Source: RUG11690 sp045616665
GTDB lineage: Bacteria; Bacteroidota; Bacteroidia; Bacteroidales; WCHB1-69
NCBI GenBank assembly: GCA_045616665.1
Contig: JAZLHE010000069.1
Coordinates: 1-49,537, forward strand
Length of the DNA stretch: 49,537 nucleotides
Reading direction: 5' to 3'
Below, piece after piece: positions 39,897 through 49,265 of the stretch. The number at the start of each line of letters is the position of its first letter. Position 1 is the stretch's first letter. The position numbers and the translations under genes were made by a program. The notes under the pieces are model-generated. The model did not search any database, had not been told where the DNA came from, and was given only the letters and a program-made list of their open reading frames with translations.

Positions 39897-40748
39897 ATGA
39901 AAAAATATATCCTTGCGGTTTTCGTGTTTTTATTGGCCTTAGGTACTGCTTTTGCGCAAAAGTCGGAAATTGGAGCTTTTGTCGGCACATCGTTTTACAT
40001 TGGCGATTTGAGCCATTCCACCATTTTTTCCGAATGTGGTATTTCCGGCGGCGTGGTTTATCGGTATAACTTCACTCCTCGTTGGGCTTTGAAAGCCAAC
40101 ATTATTTTTGCGGAAGTGCACGCCAGCGATGCCAAAAGTAATGGAAACTATGAACGAAATTTGAGTTTTAAGTCACCAATTACGGAACTTTCCGTTCAGG
40201 CTGAATTGAATTTTCTGAAAATCTACAACCAAAAAGGATATAATCGCTTTTCTCCTTACGTCTTCGCCGGCGTAGCTGTTTTTTCCTTCAATCCGCAAGC
40301 AGAATATAATGGCAAAACTTACGATTTGCAACCAATGGGAACGGAAGGTCAGGGTTTGGACCCTTCCAAAAAAGAATATGCCCTTTGCAGTTTTGCGGTT
40401 CCTTTCGGCATCGGCTTGAAGGTCAATATTGGCCGTTTTGTCTCCATTGGCGCAGAATGGGGTATGCGTTTTACCTGTACCGATTATTTGGATGATATCA
40501 GCACGACTTATCACGATAATGCCGACTTGCGTTTTAAACGCGGCGATATTATGGCCAGCCTGGCCGACAGATCTCCTGAAATCGGTCGGGCCGTTCACGA
40601 GCCAGGTTCCCAACGAGGCAATTTCAATACAACTGATTTTTATTCGTTCTGTGGTGCGACGGTCACTTTTAAGATTGGAAATGAAAGCAGGGTTTGCGAT
40701 ATCAAACATAAGGAAAGTGTCCGCCATAAATTAGGAAGAAAGAGATAA
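39897..40748 (+). CDS. porG: PorG-like outer-membrane protein (DUF6089)
   Basis: A 283-residue protein with a signal peptide (1-20, LALGTAFAQ). The rest alternates beta strands of a small outer-membrane barrel: EIGAFVGTSFYIGDLSH, GGVVYRYNFTPRWALKANI, FSPYVFAGVAVF and SIGAEWGMRFTCTDYLDDIS. This is the DUF6089/PorG pattern. In Porphyromonas gingivalis porG (a T9SS component) sits directly upstream of uppS, bamA and ompH genes, the same order as here. That synteny, plus a T9SS-signal protein at 20654, supports the call. It lies 6 bases before uppS. Confidence 0.78.
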   Translation: MKKYILAVFVFLLALGTAFAQKSEIGAFVGTSFYIGDLSHSTIFSECGISGGVVYRYNFTPRWALKANIIFAEVHASDAKSNGNYERNLSFKSPITELSVQAELNFLKIYNQKGYNRFSPYVFAGVAVFSFNPQAEYNGKTYDLQPMGTEGQGLDPSKKEYALCSFAVPFGIGLKVNIGRFVSIGAEWGMRFTCTDYLDDISTTYHDNADLRFKRGDIMASLADRSPEIGRAVHEPGSQRGNFNTTDFYSFCGATVTFKIGNESRVCDIKHKESVRHKLGRKR

Positions 40749-40754
40749 TATTAT

Positions 40755-41504
40755 ATGGAAAATATTATAAATCAAATAGATAAATCTCGTATTCCATCCC
40801 ACATCGCCATTATTATGGATGGTAATGGTCGTTGGGCTCAAAAGCAATCCCAGCAACGTATTTTTGGTCATCAGCACGGTGTCGAGGCCGTGAGAAGAGT
40901 AATCGAAGCAGCCGCACAGGCCGGCGTGAAATTTTTGACGCTTTACACCTTTTCTACGGAAAATTGGAATCGTCCCAAGGAAGAAGTGGACGCGTTAATG
41001 TCCTTGCTTGTTAAGGCCGTACACACCGAGTTGGACAAGTTGAAAAAAAACAATGTTCGCCTGAAGGCCATTGGTGATTTGTCGGCTTTGCCCCAAACCT
41101 GCTATGAGGAATTGCAAAAGGCTTTGAACGAAACTTCTGATGACACAGGGTTAACCGTGGTGCTTGCCCTGAGTTACAGCGGAAGGACAGAACTTGAAAA
41201 CGCTGTTAGAAAAATTGCTGAAAAGGTGGAAAAAAACCAGCTGAAGGCTTCGGAAATTTCTGCTCAAACCATTCAAAACCATTTGTACGACGATACTATT
41301 CCAAATCCTGATATTTTGATTAGAACGGGTGGCGAATGCCGAGTAAGCAATTTCTTGTTATGGCAAATCGCCTATACAGAAATGTTCTTCTTGCCTGTAA
41401 TGTGGCCGGATTTTCAAAAAGAAGATCTGTGGCAGGTAATCTACGATTTTCAGTCGCGTGAACGCCGCTTTGGAAAAACGGGAGAACAAGTCCGCTCCCA
41501 TTAA
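40755..41504 (+). CDS. uppS: Isoprenyl transferase / undecaprenyl diphosphate synthase
   Basis: A 249-residue cis-prenyltransferase. HIAIIMDGNGRWAQ carries catalytic D22 and the pyrophosphate-binding G-N-G-R-W; FGHQHGVEAVRRVIEAAAQAGV, LTLYTFSTENWNRP and DILIRTGGECRVSNFLLWQIAYTE complete the set. It condenses isopentenyl diphosphate onto farnesyl diphosphate to make the lipid carrier for peptidoglycan and surface glycans. Between porG and bamA in an envelope-biogenesis operon. Confidence 0.95.
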   Translation: MENIINQIDKSRIPSHIAIIMDGNGRWAQKQSQQRIFGHQHGVEAVRRVIEAAAQAGVKFLTLYTFSTENWNRPKEEVDALMSLLVKAVHTELDKLKKNNVRLKAIGDLSALPQTCYEELQKALNETSDDTGLTVVLALSYSGRTELENAVRKIAEKVEKNQLKASEISAQTIQNHLYDDTIPNPDILIRTGGECRVSNFLLWQIAYTEMFFLPVMWPDFQKEDLWQVIYDFQSRERRFGKTGEQVRSH

Positions 41505-41543
41505 TTTTTTCCGTATATTTGCAAGCTATATTATTAAAATAGG

Positions 41544-44177
41544 ATGAAACTGAAAAAACAATTTGTCTTGGTCGTCATCTTCTTATTATCTATTTGTGGA
41601 TTAAGAAGTTATGCTCAGGTCATTGTCTCTTCTGAAGAGGCAGGCGCACCTATTCAAATTGATTATTTGGTGCCTAAAAAATATGAAATCGGTGGAATTA
41701 CTTCTTCCGGCAATGCCAATTTTGATCCCAGAATGCTCAATTTCGGGGTGGGAAGCGTCATCGAAATACCCGGCGACGATATCTCAAAGTCTATTAAGCG
41801 TCTGTGGAATTCGGGCTATTATGAAAATATCGACATCACGATCACGAAGGTGGTCGATAACGTGGTGTTCCTTAATGTTTATCTCGAAGAACGCGCCCGT
41901 CTCGTGGCCTTCGGTTTTAAAGGAACAACCAAGAACGAGGAAAATGAAATCCGTGAGAAAATCAAACTCACACAAGGCAATATTGTCAATGACAATATGA
42001 AGCGAACCTGTATGAACATCATCACGGATTATTACGTGGAAAAGGGTTTCTACAATTGTCAGGTGGATGTTCAGGAAAGTCAGGATGAAAAAATTTCCAA
42101 GGGCGTTCGCTTGCTGTTCAATATCAATAAAGGCAAAAAAGTCAAGATTGCCAAGATTACCATCAACGGAAATAAAGAGGTGTCAAAAGCCAAGTTGATG
42201 AAGGCAATGAAGGAAACCAAGGAAAAGTTGAAGTTTTGGCCCTTCTACAAAATGGATACGGCTATCGCTTATTGTTTCAAGCATCCTGGTTATTACCAGT
42301 CTAAAGATATCTTGGAACACTTGGACGATTATTTTTCAGACCGTGTTCACCTGCGTATCTTTAAGGCTTCAAAGTTCATTGAAGAGTCGTATGAAAGCAA
42401 TAAAGTGGCTCTGATTAATAAATACAACGAACTTGGTTATCGTGATGCGTATATTGTCAGCGATTCCGTGTATTTGAAGGGAAACAATATTTACATCGAT
42501 ATCAATGTCAATGAAGGACATAAATATTATTTCCGCAATATCACTTTTGTCGGAAATACAAAATATCCATCTTCAACATTGAGCAAATTGTTGAACATCA
42601 ACAAAGGCGACGTTTATAATCAGACGCAAATGATGAACAATTTGAATAACCCTATGCAGAATGACGTGGGCAACGATGTCAGTTCTTTGTATATGAATGA
42701 CGGATATTTGTTTTTCCAGGCCAATCCGGTGGAAGTCCTTATTGAAAACGATTCTATTGATATAGAGGTTCGTATTAGGGAGGGAAAACAGGCACGCTAC
42801 AATAAAATTTCCATTACGGGTAACACGAAAACCAACGACAACGTCATTATGCGTGAAATCACGACCATTCCGGGTCAGTTGTTCAATCGTGCCGATATTA
42901 TCAGAACACAACAGGTGTTGTTGTCGTTGGGCTATTTCAATCAGGAAACGATGAATGTGGTTCCCAAACCCAATGAGGCCGATGGAACCGTTGATATTGA
43001 ATATGTAGTGGAAGAGGCTTCCTCAGACCAGTTGTCTCTATCGGCGGGTTATGGTGCCGGTACTTTCGTTATCAGTGCTGGTATTACTTTTAACAATTTC
43101 TCTTTCAAGAAGTTTTTCAAGAAAGATGCCTGGACTCCTATTCCCGGTGGCGACGGCCAGCGATTGTCTTTCCAGGTTTCCACCAATGCAAAGTATTATC
43201 AAAACTATAGTTTGTCGTTTACGGAACCTTGGCTGGGCGGTAAAAAACCAATTTCCTTGACTGCCGGCATTTATTATCAGGTGCAAAGCGATGGTACGAA
43301 ACGGACCGTAGATAATCACGTTGAAATCAGAACAATCGGTGCCTCTTTGTCCATTGCCCGTAAAGTGAAATGGCCTGATGATTATTTCCAGATATCGCAT
43401 ACATTGTCTTATCAGCGTTATCAGGTGCAGAACTATGGATATTTTATTTTCTCCACGGGATATGCCAACAATTTGAGTTATATTTTCACTTTGGCGAGAA
43501 GTTCTGTGAATGCTCCTATTTATCCGCGTGAAGGTTCAGAAATTATGTTTTCTGTTCAGTTAACTCCTCCATATTCATTATTTAAAAAAGGTGCGGATTA
43601 TGCGAGTATGACGCCGCAGGAAAAATATCGATGGTTGGAATTTCATAAATGGAAATTCAATATTTCCTGGTACACTCGCATTGTGGAAAATTTCGTTTTG
43701 TTTGTAAGAATGAAAATGGGATTTATGGGTTGCTATAATAGGCAAATCGGTTATTCGCCTTTCGAAAGATTCTATTTGGGCGGTGATGGATTGTCAACCT
43801 ATACGATGATGGATGCGCGCGAAGTAATCGGTATGCGTGGTTATGACGATTCTTCCCTTTCTCCCTATATCGATGGAACAGAAGTCGGTGGTACCGTGTA
43901 TAATAAGTTTACGGCGGAATTGCGTTATCCTATTACGCTGAATCCAAGTGCCACCATTTATCTTCTGGCTTTTGCAGAAGCCGGTAAGTCTTGGTTGACG
44001 GCTCGAGAATACAACCCGTTTAAGATGTACAAGTCTGCCGGTGTCGGTGTGAGAATCTACTTGCCAATGTTCGGTCTGTTGGGATTTGACTGGGGCTACG
44101 GCTTCGATGAGGTTCCTGGTTTACCCAATGCCAATAAGGGAAGATTCCATATCTCAATAAACTCTTCGATTGATTAA
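41544..44177 (+). CDS. bamA: Outer-membrane assembly factor BamA (Omp85)
   Basis: An 877-residue protein. Signal peptide (1-24), then POTRA repeats over ~45-500; the last is typical (ARYNKISITGNTKTNDNVIMREITTIPGQLFNRADI, then LLSLGYFNQETMNV). The 16-strand C-terminal barrel includes the Omp85 hallmarks GSEIMFSVQLTPP, FYLGGDGLSTYTM and MRGYDD (the conserved R-G-Y/F loop), and ends FHISINSSID. It inserts barrel proteins into the outer membrane and would act with the downstream Skp-like chaperones. Part of the porG-uppS-bamA-skp block. Confidence 0.95.
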   Translation: MKLKKQFVLVVIFLLSICGLRSYAQVIVSSEEAGAPIQIDYLVPKKYEIGGITSSGNANFDPRMLNFGVGSVIEIPGDDISKSIKRLWNSGYYENIDITITKVVDNVVFLNVYLEERARLVAFGFKGTTKNEENEIREKIKLTQGNIVNDNMKRTCMNIITDYYVEKGFYNCQVDVQESQDEKISKGVRLLFNINKGKKVKIAKITINGNKEVSKAKLMKAMKETKEKLKFWPFYKMDTAIAYCFKHPGYYQSKDILEHLDDYFSDRVHLRIFKASKFIEESYESNKVALINKYNELGYRDAYIVSDSVYLKGNNIYIDINVNEGHKYYFRNITFVGNTKYPSSTLSKLLNINKGDVYNQTQMMNNLNNPMQNDVGNDVSSLYMNDGYLFFQANPVEVLIENDSIDIEVRIREGKQARYNKISITGNTKTNDNVIMREITTIPGQLFNRADIIRTQQVLLSLGYFNQETMNVVPKPNEADGTVDIEYVVEEASSDQLSLSAGYGAGTFVISAGITFNNFSFKKFFKKDAWTPIPGGDGQRLSFQVSTNAKYYQNYSLSFTEPWLGGKKPISLTAGIYYQVQSDGTKRTVDNHVEIRTIGASLSIARKVKWPDDYFQISHTLSYQRYQVQNYGYFIFSTGYANNLSYIFTLARSSVNAPIYPREGSEIMFSVQLTPPYSLFKKGADYASMTPQEKYRWLEFHKWKFNISWYTRIVENFVLFVRMKMGFMGCYNRQIGYSPFERFYLGGDGLSTYTMMDAREVIGMRGYDDSSLSPYIDGTEVGGTVYNKFTAELRYPITLNPSATIYLLAFAEAGKSWLTAREYNPFKMYKSAGVGVRIYLPMFGLLGFDWGYGFDEVPGLPNANKGRFHISINSSID

Positions 44178-44235
44178 TAGTCTATACAATATATTTCGTG
44201 TTAAAATCGTTATCAATAATTAAAAAGTAAATACT

Positions 44236-44775
44236 ATGAAAAAGATTTTTTTAACTGCAGTTTTAGTGGCTTTAGTTGCTTTCCCACTCTTTAGTCAAAA
44301 GTATGCTTATATTGATTCTGAATACATTTTGTCTAATATGCCTGATTACATTGAGGCACAGGCAGAATTGGATCGTTTGGCCGTTGAATGGCAAAACGAA
44401 ATTGAAGTTCAATTTAAGTCTATCGATTCTATGTATAAAAAATATCAGGTTGAAGCCATTACCCTTCCTGAAAAAATGAAGAAAAACAGAGAAGACGCCA
44501 TTATCGCTGCTGAACAAGCCGCCAAAAATTTGCAAAAGAAACGTTTTGGTACCGACGGCGACCTTTTTAAGAAAAGAGAAGAATTAGTAAAACCGATTCA
44601 AGACAGAGTGTTTTCCGCCATTGAAGAATATGCCAAGGATCGTGGTTTCGCGTTTGTTTTCGACGTGGCCGGCGATATGACCATCGTTTATGCCGATGCA
44701 AAATGGGATATCAATGATCAAATTATGCAGAAATTGGGAATCACCCCCAACGATAATTCAGAAAGTGAAGAGTAA
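44236..44775 (+). CDS. OmpH/Skp-family periplasmic chaperone 1
   Basis: A 179-residue protein with signal peptide (1-20, LVAFPLFSQ). The start KYAYIDSEYILSNMPDYIEAQAELDRL and the end GFAFVFDVAGDMTIVYADAKWDI are the two ends of the Skp fold. Between them lies the coiled-coil tentacle region (about 45-125). Skp trimers hold unfolded outer-membrane proteins for BamA. It has diverged most from the two paralogs that follow and has a longer acidic tail (NDNSESEE). Confidence 0.9.
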   Translation: MKKIFLTAVLVALVAFPLFSQKYAYIDSEYILSNMPDYIEAQAELDRLAVEWQNEIEVQFKSIDSMYKKYQVEAITLPEKMKKNREDAIIAAEQAAKNLQKKRFGTDGDLFKKREELVKPIQDRVFSAIEEYAKDRGFAFVFDVAGDMTIVYADAKWDINDQIMQKLGITPNDNSESEE

Positions 44776-44808
44776 AAGTATTAATTAATAAAAAGTATTA
44801 TTATTAGA

Positions 44809-45318
44809 ATGAAAAAGATTTTATTGTTAGTTGCCGTTATCTTTGGTATTTCGGTATGTTCTCTCCAAGCTCAATCACAAGGCAAGTATGGGCACGTCAA
44901 TTCAGGTGAAATATTACAGGCTATGCCCGGCGTTGATTCGTTACAAATCAAATTAAAGGCTTTCACTACTGAATTGGAAGAACTCTATCAGGGTATGGTG
45001 GAAGAATTTCAAGCGAAAAAAGATAAATTTGACAGAGAAGCCGGAACAATGAGTTCTTCTGTAAGACAAATCAGAGAAAAGGAATTGGTTGACTTGCAAT
45101 CTCGTATTCAAGAATTTCAAAGCGGTGTTCAAACGGATATTGAAGAAAAACAATATGAATTGGCAAAACCTTTCCAAGATAAAATTCAGGAAGCCATCAA
45201 TCAGGTGGCCAAGGAAAACGGTTTTTCCTACATATTTGATACACAAGTACTTCTCTTTTATGACAATGGTGTCGATGTGACTCCGATGGTAAAAGCTAAA
45301 CTGGGTATTAAAAAATAA
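44809..45318 (+). CDS. OmpH/Skp-family periplasmic chaperone 2
   Basis: A 169-residue protein with signal peptide (1-22, VCSLQAQ). Skp signatures: KYGHVNSGEILQAMPGVDSLQIKL at the start, YIFDTQVLLFYDNGVDVTPMVKAKLGIKK at the end, and a charged coiled coil between. It is closest to the next gene, suggesting duplication. It lies 33 bases after the first skp gene. Confidence 0.9.
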   Translation: MKKILLLVAVIFGISVCSLQAQSQGKYGHVNSGEILQAMPGVDSLQIKLKAFTTELEELYQGMVEEFQAKKDKFDREAGTMSSSVRQIREKELVDLQSRIQEFQSGVQTDIEEKQYELAKPFQDKIQEAINQVAKENGFSYIFDTQVLLFYDNGVDVTPMVKAKLGIKK

Positions 45319-45330
45319 TAGCGTATCATT

Positions 45331-45840
45331 ATGAAAAAAGCATTCATTATTTTATTTGTTATTGCCATTTTGTGCCCGATTACTACTTTTGCCCAGCAGA
45401 AAGTGAAATTCGGACATATCAATTATGGTGAAGTTATTAAGGTAATGCCCGGCATAGATTCTGTGCAAAAAATCGTCGAGGATTTTCAGGCCGATTTGCA
45501 GGCCACTGGCGAAGAAATGGCTAAGGAATTTCAAAAAAAACAAGAGGAATATCAACAATTGGGTCAAAAAGGCGCTTCTGCCGCCGTCATTAAGATTAAG
45601 GAAGATGAATTGACTCAAATGTATCAAAGAATACAGGATTTTACCCAATCTGCCGAACAGGATATGCAGGCCAAGCAAATGGAATTGTTGAAACCTTTCC
45701 AGGATAATCTGCTGGCAGCTGTAAAGGAAGTTGCCAAAGAACATAATTTTACCTATATCTTTGACACTTCAACACTTACTTATTATGCTCAAGGCGAAGA
45801 CATCACCGCTCAGGTGAAACAAAAACTGGGTATTAAATAA
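45331..45840 (+). CDS. OmpH/Skp-family periplasmic chaperone 3
   Basis: A 169-residue protein with signal peptide (1-21, ITTFAQ). KFGHINYGEVIKVMPGIDSVQKIV and the C-terminal YIFDTSTLTYYAQGEDITAQVKQKLGIK parallel chaperone 2 closely. The middle is Gln/Lys/Glu-rich coiled coil. It starts 12 bases after chaperone 2 and ends 14 bases from the convergent cyuA-like gene, with no clear terminator between. Confidence 0.9.
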   Translation: MKKAFIILFVIAILCPITTFAQQKVKFGHINYGEVIKVMPGIDSVQKIVEDFQADLQATGEEMAKEFQKKQEEYQQLGQKGASAAVIKIKEDELTQMYQRIQDFTQSAEQDMQAKQMELLKPFQDNLLAAVKEVAKEHNFTYIFDTSTLTYYAQGEDITAQVKQKLGIK

Positions 45841-45853
45841 AACTAGTTTAGAC

Positions 45854-47140
45854 TTATTTTTTGTGGGTCATAATGTCCAAAACCAGTTCATCGGTTTTGG
45901 ACATTCCTTTTGTACCGATGGCATTCATATTTTGGATACATTGGTCAACGTCATTTTCGATAATGCCTTCGATGGCCGAAACGCTTTTGTTTTCTAAAGC
46001 CAACATAGAAGATAAAATGGCTGTGGAAACGCCGGTGGCGACTTTCAGGGAACAACTCGCCTTGGCACCATCGCAAATCATACCTGTAATATTGGCAATC
46101 ATATTTTTGACGGCAAATGCGATTTGTTCGTAATCGCCATCCATCAGGTAGGTTAAGCCGCAGGCAGAACCTGTGGCGGCAACGACGCAACCGCATAACG
46201 GTGACAGACGGCCAAAACTCTGCTTAATGTATATGACAGTCAGATGACTCATAATCAGCGCTCTAACTAATTTATCCTTGCTTTTTCTTCGTTCTTGGGC
46301 ATAGACTACCACCGGCATTGTGGCGGCAATGCCTTGGTTGCCGCTGCCCGAATTGCTCATAACGGGAATGATTTCGCCAGCCATACGGGCATCACAAGCC
46401 GATGAGGTGGCCGATAAAATCTTGGCATACAGACTGTTTTGACCAAAGAATTTCTTTTTGGGCTGATGAAGGATGGTTTTTCCCAATGCGTGGCCACATC
46501 CTTTTGACATTCCTAATTCCGCGGCTTTCGAATTGAGTTTGGCAGCTTCAAGAATGAAACTGATTTCCTTGAATGGGGCCGTTGTCGCAAAATCATATAT
46601 TTTGCGTAAACTGAGTTCAACGGTATTTTTACTGTTGGCAGTTGTACAAACTTGACCTTGGTCTAATAAAGTTTTGCCGTTTTTGGCAATGAAGCTGAAG
46701 TGGGTATGCTCGTGTGAAATAATGACTGTGGCATTGTTTTTCCCATTTTTAACCGTAATCTCAATATAGAGTTTCTCTTCAGTATCCTTTTTTCGACCAA
46801 TATTAATTCGTTGTTCCTGAATGTATTGTTTTCCTTGTTCAACGGCTTCGGGAGTAGTATCTTTTAAAACTTCCAAGAGATATTCCGACTTGCCAACCAA
46901 TGCTCCCAAGGCAATGGCGATGGGAAGACCGACCATTCCTGTGCCGGGAATACCCACGCCCATTGCGTTTTTCAGCATATTTCCGCTTAATAAAACATCA
47001 ATTTGTTCTGGAGTGGTTCCTAAGGTTTCTGTGGCTTTGGCAACGGCTAAGGCAACGGCAATGGGTTCGGTACAGCCAATGGCAGGAACTACTTCCTGTT
47101 GGATTAAGGCGATGATTTGCTCTCTTTCGTTTTTAGTCAT
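45854..47140 (-). CDS. cyuA: L-cysteine desulfidase / serine dehydratase alpha-like (CyuA family, UPF0597)
   Basis: A 428-residue Fe-S enzyme of the UPF0597/CyuA (YhaM) family. Conserved cysteines: C23 in PAIGCTEP, C316/C318 in SPLCGCV, C356 in MICDGAK and C363, which would ligate a [4Fe-4S] cluster. SNSGSGNQG (262-270) is the substrate-side loop and GKGCGHALG-like SKGCGHALG is also present. Family members release H2S from L-cysteine, or deaminate serine. It has its own promoter and is divergent from a PatB-like C-S lyase, also predicted to act on cysteine compounds. No transporter is adjacent. Confidence 0.85.
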   Translation of the reverse strand: MTKNEREQIIALIQQEVVPAIGCTEPIAVALAVAKATETLGTTPEQIDVLLSGNMLKNAMGVGIPGTGMVGLPIAIALGALVGKSEYLLEVLKDTTPEAVEQGKQYIQEQRINIGRKKDTEEKLYIEITVKNGKNNATVIISHEHTHFSFIAKNGKTLLDQGQVCTTANSKNTVELSLRKIYDFATTAPFKEISFILEAAKLNSKAAELGMSKGCGHALGKTILHQPKKKFFGQNSLYAKILSATSSACDARMAGEIIPVMSNSGSGNQGIAATMPVVVYAQERRKSKDKLVRALIMSHLTVIYIKQSFGRLSPLCGCVVAATGSACGLTYLMDGDYEQIAFAVKNMIANITGMICDGAKASCSLKVATGVSTAILSSMLALENKSVSAIEGIIENDVDQCIQNMNAIGTKGMSKTDELVLDIMTHKK

Positions 47141-47162
47141 TATATGTAGAATTTTAAATTTA

Positions 47163-47170
47163 CAAAAATA
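47163..47170 (-). promoter_or_regulatory. -7 promoter box for the cyuA-like gene
   Basis: TATTTTTG on the minus strand, 23 bases before the ATG at 47140. Confidence 0.6.
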
Positions 47171-47204
47171 CGCTATTAATGAATGTAAAAATGTGAAAAA
47201 ATCT

Positions 47205-47212
47205 TAACTTTG
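47205..47212 (+). promoter_or_regulatory. -7 promoter box for the patB-like gene
   Basis: TAACTTTG, 22 bases before the ATG at 47234. It includes the TTG at 47210, which is why that codon is unlikely to be the start. Confidence 0.6.
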
Positions 47213-47233
47213 CATTTCCAAAAATTCGATAAG

Positions 47234-48409
47234 ATGAAAACTTATAAATTTGATGAGATTATTGACCGAAAACACAGCAATTGTGTGAAATACGACGGTT
47301 ATCAGGATATTTATGGTGCGGATGGATTAATTCCCTTATGGGTGGCGGATATGGATTTCAAAACTCCGGATTTTGTTTTTGACGCCATAAAGGAGCGTTC
47401 AAATCATCCCGTTTTAGGTTATTTTATCCATTCTGATGGTTTTTATCGGTCTATTATTCAGTGGATGGAGCGGCGACATCAGTGGAAAATAGAAAAGGAC
47501 TGGATTTATTTTGCTCCGGGTATTGTCCCTGGTTTGGCTTTTTTGGTTCAGGCTTTTACTTCTCCCGGCGACAAGGTGTTATTACAGACGCCCGTATATC
47601 ACCCGTTCTACTATGTCATTCAAAATCAAAATCGGGAAATTGTCCGCAATCCCTTGCGTTTGGTAGAAGATCATTTTGAAATGGATTATGAAAATTTGGA
47701 GGCCAGGTTAAAGACGGGAGTTAAAATGATGATTCTCTGTAATCCGCACAATCCGTTGGGGCGCTGCTGGACCAAGGAAGAATTGCGAAAGGTGGGAGAA
47801 CTTTGCCTGCAATATCATTGTCTGCTTGTTTCCGATGAAATTCATTCCGACTTGATGATGCCGGGGTACAAGCATACTCCAATGGCTTATATTTCTAAGG
47901 AAATCGCAGAAAATACCATTACTTGTATGGCACCGAGCAAAACTTTTAACATTGCCGGTTTGGCCACGTCTGAAATTATCATTCCGAATGAAAACTTACG
48001 TAAACAATTCGAAAAAGTGATGTATGACGGTGTGCATCTGTTTGTTGGAAATATTTTTGGAGAATTGGCGTTGGAGGCTTGCTATACATACGGTGAAGAA
48101 TGGTTGGAACAATTATTGGTTTATTTAAAGAAAAATGTGGATTTCGTTCAGCAATATATAAAAGAAAATTTGCCGGAAATAAAGACTTTCCGTCACGAAG
48201 CCACTTATCTTCCCTGGCTTGATTTCAGCGGTTTTCATTTGAGCCACGAGGAATTATTCCGCAAATTGGCAGATCGGGCGCGTGTGGCCTTAAATGACGG
48301 CCAAATCTTTGGCGAAGAAGGACGGTGCTGCTTTAGAATAAATGTAGCTTGTCCCAAATCAACATTGGAAAAAGCTATGGAACAAATACGGACTACTTTT
48401 CATCCATAA
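47234..48409 (+). CDS. patB: PatB/MalY-family PLP C-S lyase (cystathionine beta-lyase-like aminotransferase)
   Basis: A 391-residue fold-type I PLP enzyme from the ATG at 47234. The start FDEIIDRKHSNCVKYD and IPLWVADMDFKTP are the MalY/PatB N-terminal signature. ILCNPHNPLGRCW, SDEIHSDL (D201) and APSKTFNIAGL (Schiff-base lysine K236) follow. The closing R in CFRINVACP is the carboxylate-binding arginine. Family members cleave cystathionine or cysteine to pyruvate, ammonia and homocysteine or H2S. It is divergent from the cyuA-like gene, and its 3' end overlaps the convergent HAD gene by 17 bases. Confidence 0.9.
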   Translation: MKTYKFDEIIDRKHSNCVKYDGYQDIYGADGLIPLWVADMDFKTPDFVFDAIKERSNHPVLGYFIHSDGFYRSIIQWMERRHQWKIEKDWIYFAPGIVPGLAFLVQAFTSPGDKVLLQTPVYHPFYYVIQNQNREIVRNPLRLVEDHFEMDYENLEARLKTGVKMMILCNPHNPLGRCWTKEELRKVGELCLQYHCLLVSDEIHSDLMMPGYKHTPMAYISKEIAENTITCMAPSKTFNIAGLATSEIIIPNENLRKQFEKVMYDGVHLFVGNIFGELALEACYTYGEEWLEQLLVYLKKNVDFVQQYIKENLPEIKTFRHEATYLPWLDFSGFHLSHEELFRKLADRARVALNDGQIFGEEGRCCFRINVACPKSTLEKAMEQIRTTFHP

Positions 48410-49265
48410 TTTTGTTTTTCAATTCGATTAGATCTTGCTCCATCGCAATTTTGTCGATGACTTTTTTAATGATGATGTCTAATTCGCTCCCTTCTGAATA
48501 GTCGGCGGGGGCAATGTAGTCTGCTCTTTTATGCCGTATGATTTCCAGACAGATTTCGCGGGGCGAGCGACGCGGACCAGCGGGTCTCTTGGCCTCCGGA
48601 TTATAGACGGCGATGGTATTGCCGCCTTGCATTTTCACCATTTTCATCGCCGGAACGTCCGTTTCACCATCCCCTAAATAAATCATATTGGAAAAGGGAA
48701 CGGGTTTTTCGTCTTCCGGTACAATTTTGTTAATCAAGGTGTTGTCGTATGAATTATTGATTCCCTTGTTGATTCTAAATAAAAATTGGGTTTTATTGGT
48801 ATAGTTAACCGCAAGAGCCGGCCAGCAGGCTACGCCATTTTGATCATATTGAAAACCAGAGGCATAAATATTCTTGAAGAACTTGGCAATGGAAGTACCT
48901 TGGACAAATTCCCGAAGACCGGAAGAAATAATGTGGTGCTCTAAAGTAAGGTTTTTGGTTTTCGCATATTGATTCATTCGATCAAAATAGGTCTCCACGC
49001 CTTTGAAAAAGGTAATATGTTCGCCGTATTTGATAAAGGTGTCTTTGTGGATGGAAATATTTTTCTCTTTGGCTTTTGTCAGCATCAAATAAAGATATGC
49101 CAATACTTCATCCATATCGTTGTCTTTGGCTACTTGATTAGCCTCTGCCCAAAATTCACCCGTATCCATATTGATGTCTGGAATGAAGTTATATTCCTGC
49201 ATATTGCCGGCGGCAAGGGTTCCGTCAAAATCGTAGGCGATGGCGACTGTTCTTTTACTTTTCAT
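48393..49265 (-). CDS. HAD-superfamily phosphatase
   Basis: A 290-residue protein. Motif I is AYDFDGTLAAG (nucleophile D12, acid D14), motif II is ISSG in HHIISSGLREFVQG, a lysine follows the cap region, and motif III/IV is IYLGDGETDVPAMK. The long helical cap (about 20-110) resembles the phosphoserine-phosphatase-like group. The substrate cannot be told. Its ATG overlaps the upstream gene by 4 bases (ATGA), and its 3' end overlaps patB by 17 bases on the opposite strand. Confidence 0.85.
   Translation of the reverse strand: MKSKRTVAIAYDFDGTLAAGNMQEYNFIPDINMDTGEFWAEANQVAKDNDMDEVLAYLYLMLTKAKEKNISIHKDTFIKYGEHITFFKGVETYFDRMNQYAKTKNLTLEHHIISSGLREFVQGTSIAKFFKNIYASGFQYDQNGVACWPALAVNYTNKTQFLFRINKGINNSYDNTLINKIVPEDEKPVPFSNMIYLGDGETDVPAMKMVKMQGGNTIAVYNPEAKRPAGPRRSPREICLEIIRHKRADYIAPADYSEGSELDIIIKKVIDKIAMEQDLIELKNKIMDEK

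Noticed and set aside
47210..47233. TTG start extending the PatB-like protein by eight residues
   Set aside because: The TTG is part of the -7 promoter box TAACTTTG, so it would not be transcribed. The ATG at 47234 gives the family-typical start.
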